From Methylobacterium sp. J-088 (GTDB lineage: Bacteria; Pseudomonadota; Alphaproteobacteria; Rhizobiales; Beijerinckiaceae), in assembly GCF_022829295.1 (NCBI RefSeq), contig NZ_JAKSYH010000136.1, positions 124,001 through 188,000 of the forward strand: DNA of 64,000 bases, read 5' to 3'. The stretch's first letter is position 1; every line of letters starts with the position of its first letter. This document shows positions 33,812-44,734 of this stretch, in pieces. A model generated the notes under the pieces. The model made no database searches. It was not told the DNA's origin and saw only the letters and a list, made by a program, of their open reading frames with translations. Made by a program: the position numbers and the translations under genes.

Positions 33812-35260
33812 TCAACCGTGCCGCGGCTGCATCTCGGTCGCGGCCGGCGGCGTCTGGGCGACCATCCGGCGTCCGGAGATTTCGGCTCCCGCATCGGGCG
33901 ACAGGTTGCGGAAGGCCAAGACGGAGGCCGCCGAGATCACCGCCACCGCGAAGAAGGCGGGCCCGAAATCGACCGCCTCGATCTGGGTCCGGCCATGCAG
34001 GCCGGCAGTCCCCTCAAGGGCCAGGGCGCCCAGCGTTACGCCGAGGCTCAAGGAGAGCTGCTGGCAGACGCTCGCAAAACTCGTCGCCGCGCTCATCTCT
34101 CGCGATTCGAGATCGGCATACGCGATGGCGTTGACGCAGGTGAACTGGATCGAGCGCGAGCAGCCGCCGACGAACAGCAGGGCCACCATGATCCAGTGCG
34201 ACGTCTGCGCCGTGTAGAATCCGTTCACCGCCAGGAAGGCCGACGCCACCAGCGCGTTCCATGTCATCAAAGTCCGAAAACCCGTGCGGCGCAGGATCTT
34301 CGGCGCCAGCGTCTTCACGAACATCGCGCCGGCCGCCGCCGCGAAGGTGATCAGCCCCGAATGCAGGGCGTCGAGCCCGAACCCGACCTGCAACATCAGC
34401 GGGAGCAGAAACGGGATCGCCCCGGTCCCGATCCGGAACAGGCTGCCGCCGAGTATGGCGACCCGGAAGGTCGGCCGCTCCATCAGGTCGAGCCGCACGA
34501 TCGGGTGGGCGACCCGCCTTGCATGGGCCCAGTAGAGCGGCAGCAGGATCGCGCCGCCCGCGAGGCAGCCCCACGAGACCGTGGCCGGCAGCAGGTGACG
34601 CCCCATCGCGGCGAGGCCGAGCATCAGCGCGGCGAGCCCCGAGCCGAGCAGCAGGAAGCCCAGGATGTCGAGGGGCGGCCGCTCAGCCTCGCGGACATCC
34701 TCGAAGTAAAGGGTCGCCAGCACGATGCCGGCGCAGCCGATCGGCAGGTTGATGAAGAAAATCCAGCGCCAGTCGAACCACGTGGTGATCAGGCCCCCGA
34801 CCGGCGGCCCGAGCACGGGGCCCACGAGGGCGGGGAAGGTCAGGTAGGCCAGCGCCGTCACGAGCTGCGATTTCGGCACGCTGCGTAACACGACGAGGCG
34901 CCCGACAGGCACCATCATGGCGCCGCCCATGCCCTGAAGAAACCGCGCGGCGACGAACCACGCCAGCCCGTTGGCGGCTGCACAGGCGAGGGAGCCGGCC
35001 ATGAACACGACCAGAGCCGCGCGAAAGACGGTGCGTGCGCCGTAGCGGTCGGCCATCCAGCCGCTCACCGGGATGAAGATCGCGAGACTGACCAGATAGG
35101 ACGTCAGGGCGAGCTTGAGGGCGATCGGATCCTCGTTCAGGCTCGCCGCGATACTGGGCAGCGCTGTGGCGATCACCGTCGAATCGGTGTTCTCCATGAA
35201 CAGGGCGGTGGCGACCGTCAGGGGGACGATCCAGAACGGTCTTTGAGCGGGGGAGGACAT
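33812..35260 (-). CDS. MFS transporter of the DHA2 (EmrB/QacA) type
   Basis: A 482-residue pump with about 14 hydrophobic helices. It has ENTDSTVIATALPSIAASL in helix 1, SGWMADRYGARTVF as motif A, and FPALVGPVLGPPVGGLIT as motif C of the drug:proton antiporters. The ATG at 35260 gives the usual start; an ATG six codons upstream (35278) is also open. No HlyD-type partner gene is adjacent. The 217-base gap upstream contains the promoter region shared with the divergent lipoprotein gene, but I saw no clear sites in it. Confidence 0.9.
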   Translation of the reverse strand: MSSPAQRPFWIVPLTVATALFMENTDSTVIATALPSIAASLNEDPIALKLALTSYLVSLAIFIPVSGWMADRYGARTVFRAALVVFMAGSLACAAANGLAWFVAARFLQGMGGAMMVPVGRLVVLRSVPKSQLVTALAYLTFPALVGPVLGPPVGGLITTWFDWRWIFFINLPIGCAGIVLATLYFEDVREAERPPLDILGFLLLGSGLAALMLGLAAMGRHLLPATVSWGCLAGGAILLPLYWAHARRVAHPIVRLDLMERPTFRVAILGGSLFRIGTGAIPFLLPLMLQVGFGLDALHSGLITFAAAAGAMFVKTLAPKILRRTGFRTLMTWNALVASAFLAVNGFYTAQTSHWIMVALLFVGGCSRSIQFTCVNAIAYADLESREMSAATSFASVCQQLSLSLGVTLGALALEGTAGLHGRTQIEAVDFGPAFFAVAVISAASVLAFRNLSPDAGAEISGRRMVAQTPPAATEMQPRHG

Positions 35261-35477
35261 TGGAGGGCAGACGCGCATCGCGCCGTGCCGGTTGCACGAC
35301 GGCGCCGCCGAACTCGCATCCGCGTGTTTCGCGAATGTATCTATCTTGCCACAGAAGTTGTGTCGGTGAGCAACGGCACCTTTTGCAAGCGAGGCCCAAT
35401 GGCTACGTTTGTTTCACGCGGCCGTGAGATCGGTCTGTGAAGAGGTTTCGTCCCCGGGACGGGCCGCGAGGAGTTCG

Positions 35478-36368
35478 ATGTCGTCCAGCCCCAGCAAGGT
35501 CCGCTTCCTGCCGCGGATCACCGTTGCCGTCGCCCTGTTCTCGATGGTGGCGGCCTGCGGCACCGTTCTGCTGAACGATCGCGGCTCGCTGACGCGCTAC
35601 GACCGTCTGAAGGCAAGCGATCAGGTCGCCTCCGCGTCGCGAATCTACGTGGACCAGCCAGCGCTCACCCGGGTGCGCACGGTACGCATCATCCCGACAG
35701 CGTTCCACGCCGACGTGGCCGGTGCAGGCCCGCTCACGCCAGCCGAGCGGCGCCTGATCGCCAACGCGGCCGATCGTGCGCTCTGCTACGACCTGTCCTT
35801 GAAGTACGACATCGTGTCGGGCCGCGACGCGGACCTCACCGTCCGGGCGCAGGTGACGCGGGTCGATCCGACGGACCTCCTCGGGGCCGGCGCGACCATT
35901 GCGGGCTCGGCCGGCGTCACGGTCGCTTCGCAGTTCGGCTTAAGCGTCGCCGAGGGTATCGGGCGCATCCCGATCCCGCGGATCCCGATCGGGCTCGGCA
36001 GCCTCACCGTGGAGGCCGAGGCGCTCGACCGGCGCCGCGAGCAGCGAGCCGCCATGGTGTGGGGCGGGGCCGCGAATTCCTTCACCAGCCAGCCGCGCTT
36101 CTCCCGTGCGAGCGACGCCTACGATCTGGCGGGCGAGTTCGGGCAGGATTTCGGCTACATGCTGGCGACCGGCGATGATCCGTTCACGGCGCCCAACACC
36201 TTGCCGACCTGGGACCGCATCCGCATCACGACGCTCGGCGAGGCTCCCCTCGATCCGGACTGCGAGGCCTTCGGCCGGGCGCCCGGGATCGACGGCATCC
36301 TCGGCGATTACATCGGCCTGCCGCCCGAATACACCGACAAGGGAGCCCGCGCGCCCGCGGTACGCTGA
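35478..36368 (+). CDS. DUF3313-type lipoprotein
   Basis: A 296-residue exported lipoprotein. A hydrophobic N-terminus ends with the lipobox VAAC followed by G, so the mature protein is anchored by a lipidated Cys. The body (RTVRIIPTAFH, AERRLIANAADRALCYDLS, DADLTVRAQVTRVDPT) resembles the DUF3313 family, periplasmic lipoproteins of unknown role. The segment after residue 145 is glycine-rich with an unusual hydrophobic patch. GAGGAG precedes the ATG at 35478. It may sit in the same region as guaB by chance. Confidence 0.78.
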   Translation: MSSSPSKVRFLPRITVAVALFSMVAACGTVLLNDRGSLTRYDRLKASDQVASASRIYVDQPALTRVRTVRIIPTAFHADVAGAGPLTPAERRLIANAADRALCYDLSLKYDIVSGRDADLTVRAQVTRVDPTDLLGAGATIAGSAGVTVASQFGLSVAEGIGRIPIPRIPIGLGSLTVEAEALDRRREQRAAMVWGGAANSFTSQPRFSRASDAYDLAGEFGQDFGYMLATGDDPFTAPNTLPTWDRIRITTLGEAPLDPDCEAFGRAPGIDGILGDYIGLPPEYTDKGARAPAVR

Positions 36369-36512
36369 GCCGGCGGCGCATCCTCCGGTGGCCCGAAAAT
36401 ACCCGTGAGCCATGCGTGTTTTCGCGTTGCGCCGCGGCATGCGCGCATTGGCGCCATCGGGGAGCCCGTGATACTGGCACTTGCCAACCCGATCCCGCAG
36501 CGCAACCCGTAG

Positions 36513-38030
<1,518 letters not shown>

Positions 38031-38037
38031 GGCTTTG

Positions 38038-38982
38038 ATGCGTACGCTGATCGTCGGAGCCGGCGCGACCGGCGGCTATTACGGCGCGCGGCTCGCCGAA
38101 TCCGGTGCCGAAGTGACGTTCCTCGTGAGGCCCGGCCGGGCGGAAAAGCTCGCCGCGGACGGGCTGAACCTTCGCTCACCGCTCGGCGACCTGCACATCC
38201 CGAGCCCGCCGACCGTCACGGCCGACCGGCTGGCCGAGGCCGGTGGGTTCGACCTGATCCTTCTGTCGTGCAAGGCCTACGACCTCGACAGCGCCATCGC
38301 TGACCTTGCGCCCGCGGTCGGCGCGGAGACGGCGATCCTGCCCCTGCTGAATGGCCTCGCCCATCTGGACGCGCTCGATGCCCGGTTCGGGGCCGAGCGT
38401 GTGCTTGGCGGATCCTGTGCCATCGCGGCGACGCTGACGCCCGACGGCACGATCCGCCATATGAGCGAGTTGTGCAGCATCACCTATGGCGAGCGGGACG
38501 GGTCGCGCTCGGCCCGGATCGAGTTGGTCGACGCCCTCTTGCGCGGGCTGAAGTTCCAGCCGCGCCTCAGCGATTCGATCCTGCTGGAGATGTGGGAGAA
38601 GTGGGTCTTCCTGGCGACACTTGCGGGGGCCACAACCCTGATGCGCGCCGCGGTCGGCGACATCGTGGCGGCGCCGGGCGGCGCGGATCTGATGGCGGCG
38701 CTCCACACCGAATGCACGGCCGTCGCCACCGCGAGCGATTACGCACCACGGGCCACGGTGGCCGAGCGGGCGCGGGCGCAGCTCACGGCGGCGGGATCGA
38801 CCTTCACGGCCTCGATGCTGCGCGACATCGAGAATGGCGGGCGGATCGAGGCCGATCACGTGATCGGCGACCTGATCGCCCGCGGTCAACGGCTTTCGCC
38901 GGAGACGGCCTTTCCCCTGCTTACGCTGGTCTATACCGGCCTCAAGGCCTACGAAGCGCGGCGGGGGCGGGAGGCGGCCTGA
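38038..38982 (+). CDS. panE: 2-dehydropantoate 2-reductase family protein
   Basis: This enzyme would reduce ketopantoate to pantoate with NADPH in pantothenate synthesis. The 314-residue product has the dinucleotide loop GAGATGGYYGARL at the N-terminus, the catalytic lysine region LLSCKAYDLD near residue 80, LPLLNGLAH, and a helical C-terminal domain with the Glu-containing NGGRIEADHVIGDL. Motifs are complete, though several paralogues of this family act on other 2-keto acids. A TTG one codon earlier extends the frame. It begins seven bases after the guaB stop, so co-transcription is likely. Confidence 0.85.
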   Translation: MRTLIVGAGATGGYYGARLAESGAEVTFLVRPGRAEKLAADGLNLRSPLGDLHIPSPPTVTADRLAEAGGFDLILLSCKAYDLDSAIADLAPAVGAETAILPLLNGLAHLDALDARFGAERVLGGSCAIAATLTPDGTIRHMSELCSITYGERDGSRSARIELVDALLRGLKFQPRLSDSILLEMWEKWVFLATLAGATTLMRAAVGDIVAAPGGADLMAALHTECTAVATASDYAPRATVAERARAQLTAAGSTFTASMLRDIENGGRIEADHVIGDLIARGQRLSPETAFPLLTLVYTGLKAYEARRGREAA

Positions 38983-38993
38983 GCCGCCACCTT

Positions 38994-39179
38994 TCAGTAC
39001 CGGCCCGGCGGCGGCGCGGGCGGGTTGCCGTATTCGAGCTGCGTCTTGGCATCGACGGGCCGGCGCGGCGGCGGCGAGAAATCGGGCTGGGCGGCGGGGG
39101 CGCTGGCGCAGGCGGCGAGCGACGCTGCGACCAAGGCCGCGAGGGCGAGACGAACGGCGGACGAGACGGACGACGACAT
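38994..39179 (-). CDS. Small lipoprotein, 61 aa
   Basis: A tiny exported lipoprotein: hydrophobic LALAALVAASLAAC with the Cys at residue 24 as lipidation site, then a Pro-rich mature part of about 37 residues ending PPAPPPGRY. No family recognised. A longer frame upstream lacks coding character, so the ATG at 39179 is preferred. It converges on panE. Proline-rich short lipoproteins of this kind often tether to the envelope; the role is unknown. Confidence 0.65.
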   Translation of the reverse strand: MSSSVSSAVRLALAALVAASLAACASAPAAQPDFSPPPRRPVDAKTQLEYGNPPAPPPGRY

Positions 39180-39390
39180 GGGCTGGGGGCCTTCCGGAAC
39201 GCAACCGGCGTCGAACCACCCTGGTCCGCCGCCGATGGATGCCATAGGACACGCTGCGGTCCACTGGCGGACCGCAGGTCGCGTGGTCTGAACCGGGATC
39301 GCGCCTGAAGCTCGGCCGTAAGATGGCGGCATCGCGGGGCAAGCGTGGCCGTTTCGCGACGCCGTCGACTCATTCCAAAGGACCAGACCG

Positions 39391-40692
39391 CTGACACCCG
39401 CCGCCCGCTGCTCCGCCGCCATCGAGGTACTCACCGACATCGCCGAGCGCCGCAGGCCGGCTGCCGATGCCCTGAAGGATTGGGGCCTCGCCCATCGGTT
39501 CGCCGGCTCGGGGGACCGGGCCGGGATCGCCAGTCTCGTCTACGACGCCCTGCGGCGGCGTGCCTCGGCGGCTTGGATCATGGGCTCCGATTCGCCGCGC
39601 GCGGTGCTGATCGGGGCGTTGCGGCTTCAGCAGGGCCTCGCCGCTGCCTCGGTCGCGGCGCTCTTCTCGGGCGAGCGCTTCGCACCGGAGCCTCTGACCG
39701 ACGATGAGCGCGCGCGGCTCGACACCGCGACGCTTCAGGACGCGCCGCCCGAGGTCGCCGGCGATGCCCCTGCCTTCGTGCTGCCGGACCTCGCGGTCAC
39801 GCTCGGCGACGACCTGATCCCGGAGCTCAAGGCGCTCGCCCGCCGCGCGCCGCTCGACATTCGCGTCAACACCCTGCGCGGCTCCAGGGACGAGATCCTG
39901 CCGGCCCTCGCGGCCTTCGGTGCGGAGCCGACGCCGCACGCACCCCAGGGCCTTCGGATCCCGATCGGTGCGGACGGGCGCGGTCCGGCGCTCCATGTCG
40001 AGGCCGAGTTCCTGGAGGGCTGGTACGAGATCCAGGACGAGGGCTCGCAGCTCGCGGCTTTGCTCGCCGCGCCGCGGGCCGGCGAGACCATCGTCGATCT
40101 CTGCGCGGGCGGCGGCGGCAAGACCCTGGCGCTCGCGGCCGAGATCGGGAACGGCGCTCACCTGATCGCCACCGACGGCGATCCGCGCCGCCTCGCGCCG
40201 ATCCACGAACGCCTGCGCCGGTCGGGCGCCGGCGCCGAGGTGCGGTCGCCGCGGGGCGGACGGGCGCGCACCGACGTGCTGGAAGATCTCGACGGCACCG
40301 TCGACCGGGTGCTGGTCGATGCGCCCTGTACCGGCTCGGGAACATGGCGGCGGAATCCCGATGCCAAGTGGCGCCTGCGTCCGGGCAGCCTCGCGCTTCG
40401 CACGGCCGAACAGACCCAGGTTCTCGATCGGGCGGCCCGGCTGGTCAGGCCGGGCGGACACATCGTCTACGTCACCTGCTCGCTCCTCTCCGCCGAGAAC
40501 GATGCGGCCGTTACCGGCCTGCTGTCGCGCTGGCGCGGGCGGTTCACCGTGATCGCGGCGACCGAGGTCCTCGCCGCGGGCCCGGCCTCGTTGCGAGAGG
40601 CGGTCCGGTTTACGGCCCACGGGATTCAGATGAGCCCGCACCGGACCGGAACGGACGGCTTCTACGTCGCAGTCATCGCCCGGAACGCCTGA
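39391..40692 (+). CDS. RsmB/NOP-family rRNA cytosine-5 methyltransferase, apparent CTG start
   Basis: This enzyme would methylate cytosine in rRNA with SAM. Catalytic motifs are complete: VDLCAGGGGKTLALA (SAM), VDAPCTGSGTWRRNPDAKWR with the PC cysteine, and VTCSLL with the second cysteine. The first ATG in frame (39580) would remove about 63 residues that read as a normal N-terminal RNA-binding domain (AAIEVLTDIAERRRPAADAL, RAGIASLVYDALRRRASAAW). The frame is open only from 39322 and contains no ATG, GTG or TTG before 39580. A CTG at 39391 has AAAGGA eight bases upstream and gives 433 residues, normal for RsmB. It lies near guaB, as in other alphaproteobacteria. Confidence 0.9.
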   Translation: MTPAARCSAAIEVLTDIAERRRPAADALKDWGLAHRFAGSGDRAGIASLVYDALRRRASAAWIMGSDSPRAVLIGALRLQQGLAAASVAALFSGERFAPEPLTDDERARLDTATLQDAPPEVAGDAPAFVLPDLAVTLGDDLIPELKALARRAPLDIRVNTLRGSRDEILPALAAFGAEPTPHAPQGLRIPIGADGRGPALHVEAEFLEGWYEIQDEGSQLAALLAAPRAGETIVDLCAGGGGKTLALAAEIGNGAHLIATDGDPRRLAPIHERLRRSGAGAEVRSPRGGRARTDVLEDLDGTVDRVLVDAPCTGSGTWRRNPDAKWRLRPGSLALRTAEQTQVLDRAARLVRPGGHIVYVTCSLLSAENDAAVTGLLSRWRGRFTVIAATEVLAAGPASLREAVRFTAHGIQMSPHRTGTDGFYVAVIARNA

Positions 40693-40772
40693 GTCGCGCG
40701 GGTCGCGGGACCCCATTGCGCCGAGCCGCGTTGGAACCGCGGCCCGAACGATCCCACCGCCAGGAGTCGCCC

Positions 40773-41780
40773 TTGCACCTGGACCGCCGTCTCCTGCTCG
40801 CCGGCCTCGGGAGCCTCGTCGGCCTCAACCGAGCAACGGCCGCGACGGACGGGCCGCCGCAACCCGCGCCGCACGAGGCGGTCAAGGCTCTGCCGCGCTC
40901 TCTGCCCGGCGCGGATCTTGAGGTGATCGAGCTTTGGCCGGGAGATCTCCCGGGCGGCGGCCCGGGACCGGATGCCGACGGATACCGCTACGTCGAGGGC
41001 TCTGTCGGCGACATCACGCGGGTGGCACGGCCCTGTCTGCTGGTCATGCGACCGGCCAACGCCAACGGAGCCGCGATGATCGTCGCGGCCGGAGGCGGCT
41101 ACGAATACATCGCGATCGGCAACGAGGGCGTCCCGGTGGGGCGCGTGCTCAATGCGGCCGGCATCACGGTCTTCCTGCTGATCTACCGCCTACCCGCCGA
41201 GGGCTGGGGGGCCGGTCCCGACGCGCCTCGGCAGGACGCCCAGCGCGCGCTTCGGCTGATCCGATCGCGGGGCACGGAGTTCGGGATCGATCCGGACCGC
41301 GTCGGCGTGCTGGGCTTCTCGGCCGGCGGCCACCTGATGGGCGAGACCGCGGTCGGCAGCGCGCAGAACCTCTACCCGGCCGAGGATGCCATCGACGCCC
41401 AGCCTGTGCGGCCGACGCTCGCCGGGCTGATCTATCCGGTCATCACCATGCGCAAGCCGTTCGACCGGACCCATACCCGGCGCATCCTCGTCGGCGACGA
41501 TGTGACGGCGCTTGAGATGAAGACCTACTCGGTCGATCTCCAGGTCGGCCCCGAGACGCCCCCGACCTTCCTGGCGCAGGCGATCGACGATCCGATCGCG
41601 GTCGCCGACCATCCGCTGCTGATGTTCGCGGCCCTCAGGAAGGCGCGCGTTCCGGCCGAGCTGCATCTGTTCGAGCGCGGCGGACACGGATTCGGACTTG
41701 GGCTGCCCGGTACGCCCGCGGCGGCGTGGCCCGGGTTGTTCCTGGCCTGGATCCGCCTGCACGGATTCATACGGGGCTGA
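40773..41780 (+). CDS. Exported alpha/beta hydrolase (esterase, BD-FAE/acetylxylan-esterase-like)
   Basis: A 335-residue secreted hydrolase. A twin-arginine-like or Sec signal (HLDRRLLLAGLGSLVGLNRATAA) precedes the mature domain. The oxyanion region is IVAAGGGYEYIAIGNEG, the nucleophile elbow GFSAGGH, and the catalytic His lies in ERGGHGFG near the C-terminus. Such enzymes deacetylate or de-esterify carbohydrates. The TTG at 40773 with CAGGAG six bases upstream is the likely start, as no ATG is suitably placed. It converges on the next gene with four bases between stops. Confidence 0.85.
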   Translation: MHLDRRLLLAGLGSLVGLNRATAATDGPPQPAPHEAVKALPRSLPGADLEVIELWPGDLPGGGPGPDADGYRYVEGSVGDITRVARPCLLVMRPANANGAAMIVAAGGGYEYIAIGNEGVPVGRVLNAAGITVFLLIYRLPAEGWGAGPDAPRQDAQRALRLIRSRGTEFGIDPDRVGVLGFSAGGHLMGETAVGSAQNLYPAEDAIDAQPVRPTLAGLIYPVITMRKPFDRTHTRRILVGDDVTALEMKTYSVDLQVGPETPPTFLAQAIDDPIAVADHPLLMFAALRKARVPAELHLFERGGHGFGLGLPGTPAAAWPGLFLAWIRLHGFIRG

Positions 41781-41784
41781 TCGC

Positions 41785-43023
41785 TCAGCCGCCGCTGGCG
41801 ATCACGCGGTGCAGCTTGGCGACCTTGGGCCGGCTGGTGCGGAACTGGCCTCGCTCCACCGCCACGAACACCACGGTCGCGATGGCGAGGGTCGTCAGCC
41901 ACCAGATGGAGGTCAGCCCGACGCTGAGGCACGCCACCGTGAAGGCTGCCGCGAAGCAGCCCATGGCGCCGGGGACCAGGGCAGGTCCGTCGCGCCCGGC
42001 CCGGCGGATCGACGCGTAGAGCGCGAAGGCGGCGGCCAGTGCGCCCACGATCCCGAGTTCGTACCAGAACTCGAACAGCGCGGTCGTCGGGGCGTTCAGC
42101 GGGAGAAGACCGACGAGGCGTCCGCGCAGCGCGGTCTCGAAGCCGTGGCCGGTGATCAGGCGCACAGGGTCGGTCGTCACCACCTTCTGCCAGCTCTTCA
42201 GCGACAGCACCGTTGGCGCCAGCGGCCCCAGCACGGCGGACCCGATCGGCCGCGCCAGGAATGGCAGCAGCGGCGCCACCGCGAGCAGGACGGCCGACAC
42301 GATCGCTGTCAGCTGCACGCCGAGCTTCTGGCGATAGCTCGTCACTGCGAATGCGACGGCGCCGACCGCCAGGGCCGCGATCTGCGTCGCGTCGGGCTGG
42401 ACGGTGAGCGCGAGGGCCACGAGGAGGGCCAGGGCCAGTGCTTCCCGGTCGCGGCGCCGGGACCGCAGCCAGGCCAGGGCGGGCCAGACCAGAAGGATCA
42501 GCAGCACGAGGCCGCGATCCAGGGCGCCGTCATCTTCTGCACCGGGGGGGCCCATATGGGCGCCGAACAGGCCGAGGACGATCGCCACGATCGCGCCCGC
42601 CACCAAGCCCAACGGCAGCAGGTACAGATTGGCCGAGCGCATCCGGTCGGGCAGGGCGAGGTAACCCAGAAATGCGAGCCCAACGGTGGCCGCGAGGTTC
42701 ACCAGCCGCTCCAGGGCCGGTCCGAGAAACGGCGTCCATGTGAGCGACAAGGCGGACCAGAACACCACGAGCATCGCGGCCAGGAAGGCCGGGGCGGTCA
42801 GAAGCCTTAGGGCGGCTGGGCGCACCGGCCGCTGCCGCCGGTCGATGACGCTGGCGATGATCAGCAGGATGACGGCGATCGGCGCGAGGATCACCGAGGC
42901 GCGCCGGGCGACCTGCGCCAGGACGGGGAGCACCACGAACAGCCCGAAGAAGCCGAGGCGTCGCAGCAGTGCCGCGGCGTCGAGCGCTGGATCGGCATGG
43001 GTCGAGTTCGACGCGCGCGGCAT
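41785..43023 (-). CDS. O-antigen ligase/polymerase-like membrane protein
   Basis: A 412-residue integral membrane protein with about ten hydrophobic helices. A periplasmic loop (residues about 260-325) contains LKSWQKVVTTDPVRLITGHGFETALRGR and a following FEFWYELGIVGALAA, the pattern seen in Wzy_C/WaaL-type enzymes that transfer or polymerise surface glycans. The ATG at 43023 is preferred to an upstream start that would add a basic, non-membrane 53 residues. It heads no visible glycan cluster, so its polysaccharide is unknown. Confidence 0.78.
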   Translation of the reverse strand: MPRASNSTHADPALDAAALLRRLGFFGLFVVLPVLAQVARRASVILAPIAVILLIIASVIDRRQRPVRPAALRLLTAPAFLAAMLVVFWSALSLTWTPFLGPALERLVNLAATVGLAFLGYLALPDRMRSANLYLLPLGLVAGAIVAIVLGLFGAHMGPPGAEDDGALDRGLVLLILLVWPALAWLRSRRRDREALALALLVALALTVQPDATQIAALAVGAVAFAVTSYRQKLGVQLTAIVSAVLLAVAPLLPFLARPIGSAVLGPLAPTVLSLKSWQKVVTTDPVRLITGHGFETALRGRLVGLLPLNAPTTALFEFWYELGIVGALAAAFALYASIRRAGRDGPALVPGAMGCFAAAFTVACLSVGLTSIWWLTTLAIATVVFVAVERGQFRTSRPKVAKLHRVIASGG

Positions 43024-43126
43024 CCTGCGCCTTCTGCCGGACCGGGACGGCCGGTTCTCTGCTGGATACGCAAGGCGCGCGCAAGTCGCTGTAGACGCCG
43101 GGCCACACCCAGCGCCGCGCGCGCGC

Positions 43127-43651
43127 TCAAGCCACGGTGGCGGTCTCACGCGGACGCCGCCGCAGCGTCCGCCGGCCGACATCCGAAACGATACGCCAGC
43201 CGCCCCAGGCGGCGAAGAACCCGATCAGACCGGCCGCCAGCCCGTCGGCATTGGTCGGGATCGCCGGGCTGAAGTCCCGATAGGCCGCTTCGGCGACCGG
43301 CATGTCGGGGTCGCGCAGCATCGCCACGACACGGCCCAGCGGGCTCGTCGCGGACGCCATGGCTTGTTGCTGCGCGCTTAAGCGGGCGAGCCGGACGATG
43401 TCGGCCTGCGCCGCCGCGCCGCGGCGGGCCACGAGCTGATCGGGATTGCTGCGCAGGCGGTCGACGGCGCCGTCGCGGGTCGTGCCGGAGGCCTGCGCGT
43501 CGGATTCGAGCACCGCCACCTGACGGCGAAGTTCGTCGGCGGCGCCACCCAGCCTCTGGGCATATTGCTGTGCGAATTCCGGCGCCTGCGCGGCGACAGC
43601 GCCGCCGAGGAGTCCGAGGGCGAGCCCGAGGGTGCGGAATACGCGGAACAC
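43127..43651 (-). CDS. DUF2937 family protein
   Basis: A 174-residue protein with an N-terminal hydrophobic helix (FRTLGLALGLLGGAVAAQ), a central charged helical region likely in the periplasm (QQYAQRLGGAADELRRQVAVLESDA), and a C-terminal membrane helix (GLAAGLIGFFAAWGGWRIV). This is the DUF2937 layout; function unknown. The GTG at 43651 has GGAG about eight bases upstream. An ATG at 43681 lacks a ribosome-binding site. Confidence 0.78.
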   Translation of the reverse strand: MFRVFRTLGLALGLLGGAVAAQAPEFAQQYAQRLGGAADELRRQVAVLESDAQASGTTRDGAVDRLRSNPDQLVARRGAAAQADIVRLARLSAQQQAMASATSPLGRVVAMLRDPDMPVAEAAYRDFSPAIPTNADGLAAGLIGFFAAWGGWRIVSDVGRRTLRRRPRETATVA

Positions 43652-43720
43652 GTCAGATCTCCGGCCCGTGGAATCGACCATCGACTAAGAGCACGCCGTC
43701 GTGGGCGGTTCCAGCCGCCC

Positions 43721-44734
43721 TCATGCGGGAAGCGTCAGCAGACCCGCCTGTCCGTCGCCGCAGCCGAACAGCAACCGGCCGCCGCGCCCGTCCCAGGCCA
43801 GCGCGGTGATCCCGCTCCCGGGAACCGCCGGGCGCACCAGCAACTCCGCGGCATCGGTGAACCGGACGAGGAGGATGCACCCGTCCTCGTAGCCGATGGC
43901 CAGGACCGGTGCCTTCGGGTGGAACGCGACGCGGGACACCCGGGCGGGGCGGACTCCGCATTCCCGCGGGGGCTTACCGGTCGGTCCCTCCTTCGAGTCG
44001 AACGGCCAGACGATCGCTGCCTCGGCGCCGCCGGTGGCGAGCCAGTGCCCGTCCGACGACCACGCCACCGAGCGCACCTTGCCGGGATAGCCCGACATCC
44101 GCATGTGGCCGCGATCCGGCTGGAGCCGCCAGCCGTGCAGGGCATTCTCCTGCATGGTGGTGACGACGAACCGGCCGTCCGGCGACCACGTCACGTCGAT
44201 ATGCGAACCCTTCCACTCGATCACCTCGGCGGGCGTCTCGAGATTCGGAAACCAGAGGCTGACGCCGTTGTAGTGCGCGATTCCGAGCCGGTAGCCCTTG
44301 GGCGCGAAGACGAGCCCGCGCGCTGTCGAGGGCGCCTGGAAGGTGCGCTCGCGGCCCCTGGCATCCCGCGCCACGACATGGCGCCCGGCCGACCACGCCA
44401 CGGCTCCGTCCGGGTGGACCGCCAGGGCATCGATCCAGGCTCCGCCCCTGGCAGAGCCGAGCTGCTCTAGGGTGCCATCGGCCCGGACCTCGACGATGCG
44501 GCCGTCATCGCCGCCGGTGAGGAGGCGCGCGCCGCTTCCGGCCGCCACCAGGATGCCGGCCTCGGGATGCGCGACGAGTCGCGCCAAGCCTCCGTCCCGC
44601 GCCAGCGCGACTGCGCCGTCGCTGAGTGCCAGGGCCGGTATATCCTTCAGGAAATGGGCCGCGATCACGTGGGCGCCGGGATCGAGCGCGGCGACGTGCT
44701 GGGTCAGGGAGGGATTGCTCAAGGTGCTGCTCAT
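43721..44734 (-). CDS. WD40 repeat protein
   Basis: A 337-residue soluble beta-propeller without a signal peptide. Repeats are recognisable by endings such as VTWSPDGRFVVTT, SVAWSSDGHWLATGG, RVAFHPKAPVLAIGYEDG and ALAWDGRGGRLLFGCGDG, giving about seven blades. WD40 proteins are scaffolds; in alphaproteobacteria this single-gene form is widespread and uncharacterised. Its ATG overlaps the stop of the DUF1275 gene by four bases, so it is translated after a membrane protein, perhaps as its partner. Confidence 0.85.
   Translation of the reverse strand: MSSTLSNPSLTQHVAALDPGAHVIAAHFLKDIPALALSDGAVALARDGGLARLVAHPEAGILVAAGSGARLLTGGDDGRIVEVRADGTLEQLGSARGGAWIDALAVHPDGAVAWSAGRHVVARDARGRERTFQAPSTARGLVFAPKGYRLGIAHYNGVSLWFPNLETPAEVIEWKGSHIDVTWSPDGRFVVTTMQENALHGWRLQPDRGHMRMSGYPGKVRSVAWSSDGHWLATGGAEAAIVWPFDSKEGPTGKPPRECGVRPARVSRVAFHPKAPVLAIGYEDGCILLVRFTDAAELLVRPAVPGSGITALAWDGRGGRLLFGCGDGQAGLLTLPA

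Noticed and set aside
41698..42810. 370-codon plus-strand frame opposite the O-antigen-ligase-like gene
   Set aside because: The minus frame has clear membrane helices; the plus product is a charged low-complexity shadow.
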